Below are positions 17,642 to 24,990 of a stretch of DNA of 54,051 bases, piece by piece; position 1 is the first letter of the stretch; each line of letters begins with the position of its first letter. The translations under genes and the position numbers were made by a program. The stretch is from Martinezella rhizogenes (lineage in GTDB: Bacteria; Pseudomonadota; Alphaproteobacteria; Rhizobiales; Rhizobiaceae), in contig NZ_JAPYZZ010000023.1 in assembly GCF_027460065.1 (NCBI RefSeq), positions 1-54,051 on the forward strand, in the 5' to 3' direction. The notes beneath the pieces are model-generated. The model ran no database searches and had not been told where the DNA came from. It worked only from the letters and a program-made list of their open reading frames with translations.

Positions 17642-19075
17642 TTAATCCTCCAGTACCCAGGTGTCCTTGGTGCCGCCGCCCTGGCTGGAATTCACCACCA
17701 GCGAACCCTGCTTGAGGGCAACGCGGGTCAGGCCGCCGGGGATGATCTTCACCTTGTCCGACACCAGCACATAGGGACGCAGATCGACATGGCGCGGCGC
17801 TATGCCGTTCTTGACCATGATCGGCACGGTGGAAAGCGACAGCGTCGGCTGCGCGATGTAATTGGAGGGGCGGGCTTTCAGCTTTTCGGCAAACTGCGCC
17901 CGTTCCTTCTTCGTCGCGGTGGGGCCGACCAGCATGCCGTAACCGCCCGAACCATGGACTTCCTTGACGACCAGTTCGGCAAGGTTGTCGAGCACATATT
18001 TCAGGCTGTCCTGCTCCGAACAGCGCCAGGTCGGCACGTTTTCCAGAAGCGGCTTGCGGCCGGTGTAGAATTCCACGATCTCCGGCATGTAGGAATAGAT
18101 CGCCTTGTCGTCGGAAATGCCGGTGCCGGGGGCATTGGCGATGGTGATGTTGCCGGCGCGGTAGACATCCATGATACCTGGCACACCGAGTGCCGAATCC
18201 GGCCGGAAGGTCAGGGGATCGAGGAAGTCGTCGTCGACGCGGCGATAGAGCACGTCGATCGCCTCGTAACCGCGTGTGGTCCGCATCTTGACCTTGCCGT
18301 CCATGACACGCAGGTCGGAGCCTTCCACCAGCTCCACGCCCATCATGTCGGCGAGGAAGGAATGTTCGTAATAGGCGGAATTGTAGATGCCGGGGGTGAG
18401 GATGGCGACGCGCGGCTTGTCGGTGCAGCCGGGTGGCGCCAGCGAGGCAAGCGACTGGCGAAGCTGGTAAGGATAGTCCTCCACCCGCCGCACCCGGTTT
18501 TCATGGAAGAGTTCCGGGAACATCTGCATCATCGTTTCCCGGTTTTCCAGCATGTAGCTGACACCTGACGGAGTGCGGGCATTGTCTTCCAGAACATAGA
18601 ACTGGTCTTCGCCGGTGCGGACGATATCCGTGCCGACAATATGGGTGTAAACGCCGCCGGGTGGGGTGAAACCGATCATTTCCGGCAGGAAGGCTTCGTT
18701 TCTCTCGATGATTTCGCGGGGAATGCGTCCGGCCCGGATGATTTCCTGCTTGTGGTAGATGTCGTCGAGGAAAGCATTGAGGGCGAGAACGCGCTGTTCA
18801 ATACCCTGGGCCAGCTTGCGCCATTCACGGCCGGAGATGATGCGCGGGATGATATCGAAAGGGATCAGTTTTTCTGAACTGTCGGCGTGGCCATAGACTG
18901 CGAAAGTAATGCCGGTTTTTCGAAAGATGTTTTCCGCGTCTTTTGATTTCTGGATCAGGTGCGCCCTGTCCTGCCGGCTGTACCACTCGTTATAGTTTTC
19001 ATATGGGCTTCGCGGCGTGTTGTCCGCATTTATCATTTCGTCAAATGCCAACTTCGATGTCCCCTTTTTTGCCAT
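17642..19075 (-). CDS. Circularly permuted ATP-grasp (type 2) peptide ligase-like protein
   Basis: The protein is 477 residues from this start. It shows the cpATP-grasp layout: FDEMINADNTPRSPYENYNEW near the start, RIISGREWRKLAQGIEQR near 95, then FYVLEDNARTPSGVSYMLENR (acidic metal ligands), and late KEVHGSGGYGMLVGP, the nucleotide-binding Lys/Gly loop. It ends TKDTWVLED. Such enzymes are predicted to form amide bonds using ATP, perhaps adding amino acids to a peptide or small metabolite. It heads the operon with alpha-E, transglutaminase-like and methyltransferase genes. The frame opens to 19102 and an alternative ATG lies at about 19036; none has a strong ribosome site, so the start is uncertain. 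Confidence 0.9.
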   Translation of the reverse strand: MAKKGTSKLAFDEMINADNTPRSPYENYNEWYSRQDRAHLIQKSKDAENIFRKTGITFAVYGHADSSEKLIPFDIIPRIISGREWRKLAQGIEQRVLALNAFLDDIYHKQEIIRAGRIPREIIERNEAFLPEMIGFTPPGGVYTHIVGTDIVRTGEDQFYVLEDNARTPSGVSYMLENRETMMQMFPELFHENRVRRVEDYPYQLRQSLASLAPPGCTDKPRVAILTPGIYNSAYYEHSFLADMMGVELVEGSDLRVMDGKVKMRTTRGYEAIDVLYRRVDDDFLDPLTFRPDSALGVPGIMDVYRAGNITIANAPGTGISDDKAIYSYMPEIVEFYTGRKPLLENVPTWRCSEQDSLKYVLDNLAELVVKEVHGSGGYGMLVGPTATKKERAQFAEKLKARPSNYIAQPTLSLSTVPIMVKNGIAPRHVDLRPYVLVSDKVKIIPGGLTRVALKQGSLVVNSSQGGGTKDTWVLED

Positions 19076-19495
19076 ATGAATACAACGAGAAATGCAATGC
19101 AAGAACTATGCGGAGCTCTCGTTGAAGATTTTTCGCCGGTCTAGAGTTTTAAAAAAGAAGCGTTTTTTCGGTATTTGCTTATAAATGCAGCACCGGTAGA
19201 TTGGTTGCGCACGGTAGCGGGATCGAAGGGAGCGAAGGGCCTGTGTGCTGCATGGGCGAATGCACAAATTTTATTCGTTCGCTTTCGGTTGATGGATTGC
19301 GGATTGCGCATCAGAAAATCTGAAAGATGGGATCACAAAAACACCTTTGACCTTTCATGGCGAGGGGAATAGCGCCTTGCTGACCGGCCGGGATCATCTG
19401 CCGGTTCGTGCCTGGCCGCAGGAAGATCAATTCGCCGCATCGCACCCATCGGGGCAATCTCCCGTGGCATTGTCGCGCGGCACAGGGGATGTGCA
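19076..19495. other. Divergent intergenic region
   Basis: These 420 bases separate the ATP-grasp operon (minus) and a DMT transporter gene (plus). The stretch 19130-19190 is AT-rich. I see no dyad longer than 6 bp, no terminator and no coding frame with family features. It presumably holds both promoters. Confidence 0.45.
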
Positions 19496-20392
19496 ATGTC
19501 GCTCGACCGTCTGGCTCCGGCCATCTTCGTCTTTCTCTGGTCGACCGGCTGGGTCACCGCCAAATATGCCGTCTATTATACCGGGCCGCTGACCTTTCTC
19601 TGTCTGCGGTATCTGCTGGCTGGCCTGCTATTGTGGGCGATCTGCCGGTTTTCCGGCATTTCGTGGCCGAAACAGCGTGCCGATGTCCTGCGGGCGATCC
19701 TCTCCGGCGTGTTTTTGCATGGCATTTATCTCGGCATGATCTGGTGGGCGATCGGGCAGGGCGTGCCGGCCGCGATCGGCGGTATCATCGCCGGCCTGCA
19801 GCCGCTGATGACGGCGGTGGCCGCCCGTTTCATGATTGGGGAGAGAATTTCGCCGCTGCAACGCGTGGGCCTCCTGCTCGGTTTTGCGGGCATCGCCATT
19901 GCCGTGCTTCCGAAGGTCATGGCCACAGGCGCGCTTGGCATGTCGGTGCCGCTTTATGCTGTGGCGGTAAATGCGCTGGGCATGGTGTCGGTGACCTATG
20001 GTACGCTCTACCAGAAGAAATATGTCCATGGCGGAAACATCATGGCCGTGGCGACGCTGCAATATGTCGGCGCTCTACTGGTCACCGTTCCCTTCGCGCT
20101 TTTGCTGGAGGATGGGCATGTGGACTGGAGCCTCGGGCTTGTCGCCACGCTTGGCTGGTCCGTGGGCGCCATCTCCATCGGCGCCGTGGCGCTGCTTCTT
20201 TATCTGATCCGGCGCGGGCAGGTCTCACGCGCCGCCTCGCTGATCTATCTGGTGCCGCCGCTGGCCGCCGTGGAAGCCGCCGTGCTTTTCGGGGAAACGC
20301 TGACGCCTGCCATGATCGCCGGCACGGTTCTGGCGGTGACGGGGGTTTATCTCGCCAATCGCCGCCCCACCGCTGCGGTTGTCGCACGTTAA
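19496..20392 (+). CDS. DMT-superfamily (EamA) transporter
   Basis: A 298-residue membrane protein of ten hydrophobic helices in two EamA repeats: FVFLWSTGWVTAKYAVYY at the start of the first and LYAVAVNALGMVSVTYG opening the second. The hallmark positively charged segments between helices (RRGQVSRAAS) support the usual inside-positive topology. EamA proteins export amino acids, metabolites or drugs. Substrate unassigned. It begins with ATG after GGGGATGTG and ends 78 bases before an L,D-transpeptidase gene that it does not obviously share a transcript with. Confidence 0.9.
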   Translation: MSLDRLAPAIFVFLWSTGWVTAKYAVYYTGPLTFLCLRYLLAGLLLWAICRFSGISWPKQRADVLRAILSGVFLHGIYLGMIWWAIGQGVPAAIGGIIAGLQPLMTAVAARFMIGERISPLQRVGLLLGFAGIAIAVLPKVMATGALGMSVPLYAVAVNALGMVSVTYGTLYQKKYVHGGNIMAVATLQYVGALLVTVPFALLLEDGHVDWSLGLVATLGWSVGAISIGAVALLLYLIRRGQVSRAASLIYLVPPLAAVEAAVLFGETLTPAMIAGTVLAVTGVYLANRRPTAAVVAR

Positions 20393-20470
20393 TTAATACA
20401 ACCTCATATTAGGGTTTTATTAACCATAAAATTATACCTCTCGTTAATCCAAAGATTTGGCGGGGGTTAC

Positions 20471-21088
20471 ATGTCTATTTCACGTCGTGGTGTTCTGTTC
20501 GGATTGCCGCTGTTCCTGGCCGGCTGCGCCAATACCGGCATCGGCCAGCAGAGGCTGAATTATGCGGCAAAGCCGGAGGAGAAATTCCCGCTTCCCGCCA
20601 TGCATCTCGAAAAGGTCAAACCGGAACTGCGCCGGCAGGAGGTCGCCTATGACACCAGCCATCCCGCTGGAACGGTGGTGGTGGATACACCGGCGCGGCG
20701 GCTCTATTACGTTCTGGGCGATGGCCGCGCCATGCGTTATGGCGTCGGTGTCGGCCGGCAGGGGCTTGCTCTGAAGGGCGACGCCTATATCGGCCGCAAG
20801 TCCGAATGGCCTTCGTGGACGCCGACCGCCAACATGATGCGCCGTGATCCGCGCAACCTGAAATTCGCCGGCGGCATGCCGGGCGGCCCGAACAATCCGC
20901 TCGGCGCGCGTGCGCTTTACCTCTATCGCGGCGGCAACGACACCATGTTCCGCCTGCATGGCACCAACCAGCCGCAATCCATCGGTCACGCCATGTCGAG
21001 CGGCTGCATCCGCATGCTGAACCACGACATCATCGATCTTTATAGCCGCGTTCCTGTCGGCTCCAGGGTCGTCGTGTTGCAGGCGTAA
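20471..21088 (+). CDS. L,D-transpeptidase (YkuD) lipoprotein
   Basis: This 205-residue protein begins with a short twin-Arg signal (ISRRGVLFG) and a lipobox FLAGC with Cys19, so it is probably lipid-anchored on the periplasmic side. The YkuD catalytic domain fills the C-terminal half: HGTN near residue 163 and SSGCIRM with the active-site Cys at about 179, then D and R downstream. Such enzymes form 3-3 cross-links in peptidoglycan or attach proteins to it, a dominant mode in Rhizobiales, which grow at the pole. A GGGGTTAC site precedes the ATG. A short terminator follows. Several paralogues are expected elsewhere in the genome, so the specific role is not assignable. Confidence 0.93.
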   Translation: MSISRRGVLFGLPLFLAGCANTGIGQQRLNYAAKPEEKFPLPAMHLEKVKPELRRQEVAYDTSHPAGTVVVDTPARRLYYVLGDGRAMRYGVGVGRQGLALKGDAYIGRKSEWPSWTPTANMMRRDPRNLKFAGGMPGGPNNPLGARALYLYRGGNDTMFRLHGTNQPQSIGHAMSSGCIRMLNHDIIDLYSRVPVGSRVVVLQA

Positions 21089-21093
21089 GGGAG

Positions 21094-21113
21094 AGGCGGA
21101 TTTTTCCGCCTTT
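21094..21113 (+). terminator. Short intrinsic terminator after the L,D-transpeptidase
   Basis: AGGCGGA and TCCGCCT form a 7-bp stem around a TTTT loop, beginning six bases after the stop codon and followed by only two further T residues. The short U tract makes it a moderate candidate. Confidence 0.5.
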
Positions 21114-21141
21114 GCCAGCCCAGAAAATGCCTGTATCCTTG

Positions 21142-21252
21142 GGTTGATTTTTTCGACATGAGCCCAGTTTTATGGTGGAAAATCAACCATGTGTAGAATG
21201 CCTCCCTTTATGTATTTAAGGGAGTTCTGCTATATCGGAAACGTGATTTCCG
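21142..21252. repeat. Cluster of three inverted repeats between LDT and DoxX genes
   Basis: Three separate dyads lie in 110 bases. GGTTGATTTT/AAAATCAACC is 10 bp, perfect, with a 27-base spacer (21142-21188). CTCCCTT/AAGGGAG is 7 bp with a 9-base spacer (21202-21224). CGGAAA/TTTCCG is 6 bp with a 5-base spacer (21236-21252). They precede the DoxX gene by 70-180 bases. They may be operators for doxX or arms of a structured leader or small RNA. Confidence 0.5.
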
Positions 21253-21323
21253 GTGTTCGAGACGTGTATCCATAAACGCATAATTGCGCTGTATCGAGCG
21301 TCGAACCACTTCAACGGGGACAC

Positions 21324-21719
21324 ATGAACATGGCAACTCTAGACAATCTCTCTCGCTATCGCCCGCAGGCACTGGGCGCGCTGCGCATCATGACGGCGCT
21401 GCTTTTCATTGCACATGGAACGCAGAAGCTGTTCGGTTTCCCGGCATCGCAGATGGACGGCGCCCTGCCGACGATGCTGCTCGTGGCGGCGCTTCTGGAA
21501 GTCGTCGGCGGCATTCTCGTGCTGGTCGGTTTTTTCACGCGTCCGGTCGCCTTCATCCTGTCCGGTCAGATGGCTGTCGCCTATTTCATGGCGCATGCGC
21601 CGAGCAATTTCTTCCCGGCCCTGAACGGCGGTGATGCAGCCATCCTGTTCAGCTTCATCTTCCTGTATCTGGTCTTTGCGGGTCCGGGCGCTTTCTCGGT
21701 GGATGAACGCCGGGCCTGA
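21324..21719 (+). CDS. DoxX-family membrane protein
   Basis: This 131-residue protein has four hydrophobic helices. It opens with LGALRIMTALLFIAHGTQKLFGFP (including the family's His-Gly-x-x-K pattern near residues 30-34). Next come a short loop, then VAALLEVVGGILVLVGFFTRPVAF, and a final helix pair. DoxX proteins are inner-membrane proteins; some form redox complexes with thiosulfate dehydrogenases, but most rhizobial ones are unassigned. ATG 21324 is used; an ATG two codons downstream is also possible. A strong terminator follows. Confidence 0.9.
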   Translation: MNMATLDNLSRYRPQALGALRIMTALLFIAHGTQKLFGFPASQMDGALPTMLLVAALLEVVGGILVLVGFFTRPVAFILSGQMAVAYFMAHAPSNFFPALNGGDAAILFSFIFLYLVFAGPGAFSVDERRA

Positions 21720-21750
21720 TCTGCTCGACCTGTCATCGATCTCTCTTGCC

Positions 21751-21789
21751 GAAGCTCCGCATGGTCACGCCGTGCGGAGCTTCTTTTTT
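21751..21789 (+). terminator. Strong intrinsic terminator after doxX
   Basis: GAAGCTCCGCA and TGCGGAGCTTC pair perfectly over 11 bp with an 11-base loop, followed by six T. It lies 32 bases after the doxX stop and is the clearest intrinsic terminator in the window. Confidence 0.93.
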
Positions 21790-21868
21790 GAAGAAGGATT
21801 GAAACTTCGGCCGTCGCCGAAGCATAGATGCTTGTTTTCGGGTTAAGAACGATACATCCTGAACGCAG

Positions 21869-22792
21869 TTGGAAAATCGATCCGTGACCCCTCAAAACAC
21901 CATCGCCCGTGAATTGCTGTTTCTCGCCCTGTTGTCCACGCTGTGGGCCGCATCCTACACCTTCATCAAGATCGGGGTGGAGACGATACCGCCGGTCACC
22001 TTCATCGCCTCAAGAACCCTGATTGCCGGCCTGTTACTGCTTGCGGTGATCCGGCTGCGCGGGTTGCGGCTGCCGACTGATTTTGCCACCTGGCGGCTGT
22101 TCTTCATCCAGGCCTGCATCAACAGCGTCCTGCCCTTCACGTTGATCGCCTGGGCGGAACAGAGCATCGATGCCGGGCTTGCCGTTATTCTCAATGCCAC
22201 GACGCCGATCTTCACCTTCCTTCTCACCGCGCTTGTCATCCGGCATGAGGCGGTGAGCGGGCGCAAGCTGTTCGGCACCATTGCTGGCATGACCGGTGTT
22301 TGCCTTATCATCGGCATGGAAGCGCTTGGTGGGGCAGGGGAGGCGATATGGAGTCAGCTTGCGGTGCTGACGGCGGCATTTTCCTACGCCTGCGCGGCGA
22401 TATTTGGCAAGAACTTCAAGGGGCTTGATCCGATCATGCCGGCCGCCGGCTCGCTGATCTGCGGTGCGGTGCTGCTGCTGCCGGTCAGCCTGATCGTAGA
22501 CCGGCCCTGGACATTGTCGCCTTCGGCGGCGTCATTGACGGCACTTGTGTGCCTCAGCGTCTTTTCCACCGCGCTTGCCTTCATGATCTATTTCCGGCTG
22601 ATGCAGACGCTCGGTTCGGTCGGCACCACATCGCAGGCCTATCTCAGGGTGCCGGTCGGTGTTGCCATCGGCATGGTGTTTCTGGGCGAGGTGCCGACAT
22701 CAGCCATGTGGGTGGGTCTCGTCTGCGTCATCGCCGGCGTGCTGGCGATGACCTTGCCGTCGCGCCGTCGATCGGTGGTGCAGAGCGGGTGA
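21869..22792 (+). CDS. DMT-superfamily (EamA) transporter
   Basis: The 307-residue membrane protein has ten predicted helices in two EamA repeats. LLFLALLSTLWAASYTFIKIG opens the first, with the W-x-x-S/N-x-x-F/I pattern; LAVLTAAFSYACAAIFGKNF opens the second. The sequence ends in a basic tail. It is distinct from the exporter at 19.5 kb. Start choices are TTG 21869 and GTG 21884; both keep the first helix and neither has a good ribosome site. The gene is convergent with the helicase gene, with palindrome A1 and a terminator between them. Substrate unknown. Confidence 0.88.
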   Translation: MENRSVTPQNTIARELLFLALLSTLWAASYTFIKIGVETIPPVTFIASRTLIAGLLLLAVIRLRGLRLPTDFATWRLFFIQACINSVLPFTLIAWAEQSIDAGLAVILNATTPIFTFLLTALVIRHEAVSGRKLFGTIAGMTGVCLIIGMEALGGAGEAIWSQLAVLTAAFSYACAAIFGKNFKGLDPIMPAAGSLICGAVLLLPVSLIVDRPWTLSPSAASLTALVCLSVFSTALAFMIYFRLMQTLGSVGTTSQAYLRVPVGVAIGMVFLGEVPTSAMWVGLVCVIAGVLAMTLPSRRRSVVQSG

Positions 22793-22800
22793 GGGCAAAG

Positions 22801-22830
22801 AAAAACCCCGCAGGCTGGTGGCTTGCGGGG
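22801..22830 (-). terminator. Intrinsic terminator, minus-strand orientation
   Basis: Read on the minus strand, CCCCGCA and TGCGGGG form a 7-bp stem followed by TTTTTCTTT. It is positioned to stop helicase transcripts that pass through palindrome A1. In the plus direction the 3' flank is not U-rich. Confidence 0.65.
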
Positions 22831-22881
22831 TGTATTTAAAGACGTGCCGGCACAGCGAAACCGCATATGGACCGAGCGTGG

Positions 22882-23021
22882 GCCGCTTGTTTCTTCTCCC
22901 CGCCGGGGAGAAGGTCGCGGCAGCGGGATGAGGGGGCAAGGGTAGTGAGATACGGCAACGTTGCCCCCTCATCCGACCCTTCGGGCCACCTTCTCCCCGG
23001 CGGGGAGAAGAAACAAGCGGC
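22882..23021. repeat. Intergenic palindrome, family A, copy 1
   Basis: The outer arms are a perfect 34-bp inverted repeat (gccgcttgtttcttctcccc and onward at 22882-22915; its complement at 22988-23021). Each arm contains its own small palindrome around CCCCGCCGGGG. Inside, GATGAGGGGGCAA and TTGCCCCCTCATC form a second 13-bp pair. The two inner flanks differ: one reads CGCGGCAGCGG, the other CCGACCCTTCGGGCC, which gives the element a direction. It lies between the convergent DMT and helicase genes. Confidence 0.92.
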
Positions 23022-23053
23022 AATGCCGCTCGCCCTCCGTCCTGGAACTATGC

Positions 23054-24526
23054 TTAACGGTTGCGGCCGCGATTGCCGTTGCCGGAGGCGCGCTTTTCCT
23101 GGCCGTTGCCGCCAGCAGGTGCGTGGCGGTTGGCGCCGCTGCCACCGGGTTTGCGGGCCGGGCGACGGTGCTTGCGGGGGCCGGCCGGACGACCTGCGTC
23201 GCCTTCAGCCTGCTTCACGCGCTTGAAGTCGGACGTGACTTCGAGATCATTGTCCGCATCGCGCGGCGCGTGGTTGCGGGACGGGCGGGATTCGCCGTTG
23301 TGACGGCCGCCTTCACGCGGGCCACGGCTCTGGCCGCCATTGTTGTTGCGGCCGCCACGGTTGTTGTTGGGGCGCGTCGGGCTGGCAAGACCGGCCGGAC
23401 GTTCACCTGAGGCAACCGGGATATCGATCTTCATCAGCTTTTCAATGTCGTGCAGCAGGCGGGTTTCGTCCGGTGCGCAGAAAGCGATGGCAATGCCGTC
23501 GCGGCCGGCGCGGGCGGTACGGCCGATGCGGTGAACGTAAGCGTCAGGCACTTCCGGCAGGTCATAGTTGAAGACGTGGGTTACGGCCGGAATATCGATG
23601 CCGCGGGCAGCAACGTCGGTGGCGACCAGAACCTTGATCTCACCGTCCTTGAAGCCCTTCAGTGCCCGCTCGCGCTGGCCCTGGCTCTTGTTGCCGTGGA
23701 TGGAGGCGACCTTGAAGCCGATATGTTCGAGATGCTTGTAAAGCTTTTCCGCGCCGTGCTTGGTGCGCAGGAAAACGATGGAGCGACCGTCCGGGTTCTC
23801 GTTGAGCGACTTCTTGAGGAGATCGGTCTTGTCGTTCTTGCCGGCGACGAAATGCACGTACTGCTCGACCTTGTCCGCAGCCTTGCCCGGAGGCGTGACC
23901 TCGACCTTGATCGGGTCGGTCAGGAAGTTGCTGGCAAGCTCGGAAATTGCCTTCGGCATGGTGGCCGAAAATAGCAGCGTCTGGCGCTTGGGCGGAACCA
24001 TCCGGGAAATCTTGCGCAGATCATGGATAAAGCCGAGATCGAGCATCTGGTCGGCTTCGTCGAGAACGAGATACGTCACCTTCGAGAGCGAGATGGCGTT
24101 GCGGGCGATGAGGTCCAGCAGGCGGCCGGGGGTCGCCACGAGGATGTCAGTGCCCTTTTCGAGCTGAAGCTGCTGCTTGTTGATCGACGCGCCGCCGACA
24201 ACCTGGTTGATGCGCAGCGGCGTCTTCTTCACGAAGGAGCGCAGATTGTCGCCGATCTGGTTCACCAGTTCGCGGGTCGGTGCGAGGATCAGCGTGCGGG
24301 TGGTGCGGTTTGCCGGACGATCCGCCTGCTTCATCAGCATTTCGATGATCGGCAGGCCGAAGGCTGCGGTCTTGCCGGTGCCGGTCTGTGCGAGGCCGAT
24401 GAGGTCACGGCCTTCGAGCAGCAGCGGAATGGCTTTCGCCTGAATGGGGGTAGGGGTCGTATAGCCAAGCTGGGTAACGCTGGCCACAATCTTTTCGGAG
24501 AGGCCGAGTTCGCTAAAACTGGTCAA
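23054..24526 (-). CDS. DEAD-box RNA helicase (RhlE-like)
   Basis: This 490-residue protein carries all superfamily-2 helicase motifs in order: Q motif (TPTPIQAKAIP), motif I AQTGTGKT near residue 47, Ia PTRELVNQ, II VLDEADQML, III LLFSATMP, IVa/V (TDVAARGIDIP) and VI HRIGRTARAGRDG. The final 110 residues are a disordered, basic Arg/Gly/Asn-rich tail that would bind RNA nonspecifically. It unwinds short RNA duplexes in the cytosol, in ribosome assembly or mRNA decay, often with cold induction. The ATG is followed by TSFSELGLSEKIV, the usual RhlE start. Paralogues are common in this group, so rhlE is a family-level name only. Confidence 0.95.
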   Translation of the reverse strand: MTSFSELGLSEKIVASVTQLGYTTPTPIQAKAIPLLLEGRDLIGLAQTGTGKTAAFGLPIIEMLMKQADRPANRTTRTLILAPTRELVNQIGDNLRSFVKKTPLRINQVVGGASINKQQLQLEKGTDILVATPGRLLDLIARNAISLSKVTYLVLDEADQMLDLGFIHDLRKISRMVPPKRQTLLFSATMPKAISELASNFLTDPIKVEVTPPGKAADKVEQYVHFVAGKNDKTDLLKKSLNENPDGRSIVFLRTKHGAEKLYKHLEHIGFKVASIHGNKSQGQRERALKGFKDGEIKVLVATDVAARGIDIPAVTHVFNYDLPEVPDAYVHRIGRTARAGRDGIAIAFCAPDETRLLHDIEKLMKIDIPVASGERPAGLASPTRPNNNRGGRNNNGGQSRGPREGGRHNGESRPSRNHAPRDADNDLEVTSDFKRVKQAEGDAGRPAGPRKHRRPARKPGGSGANRHAPAGGNGQEKRASGNGNRGRNR

Positions 24527-24990
24527 TATATTGCCTTTCGGGGCGCCAAAACAAACTCATCCGGAGCAGGGCTGCTGTCCGGTGGTTTCGGCGTCAAGAA
24601 CCCCGCGTGAATTGGGAACTTGTGGGTTGGAATAACTTTCTGCGCATCAGTGCGGCAAATGCCGTCTTCTGTATTCGTTGCGCTTTTCCTTCATGCGGTC
24701 CAAGTGGGTCTTGGTTCATACGCTGCAGCTCACGCGGCTGCCGAAGGTGAAAGCTTGAGGGGCATGTGGGCGTTTTGCGCATCAAAGTCAAGCGATAGTT
24801 TTGTAACGATGCCGCCTGATGGCGCATGGCAGCCATGCGCATCGTTTGCCGGCTATCATCGGAACGCACCCCCACAGGCGAAGAATTGTGGTTAAAAAAG
24901 GGTAACGCGACCTTCGGATACATAGCAAAGATCGATTTTCTCACATAACGTTTTTTGTGACGGCATCCGGAAATATTTGATTCGACAGGG
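24527..24990. other. Divergent intergenic region, helicase/hybrid kinase
   Basis: About 460 bases precede both the helicase gene (minus) and the hybrid kinase gene (plus). Frames run through it, but none has a plausible start with recognisable protein features. DEAD-box genes often have a long structured leader for cold control, and the helicase side would be the place to look. I see no cold-box-like element that I can identify with confidence. Confidence 0.45.

Noticed and set aside
22882..23021. CRISPR array or insertion-sequence ends
   Set aside because: The palindromes are single elements without regularly spaced direct repeats, and no transposase lies between or near them.
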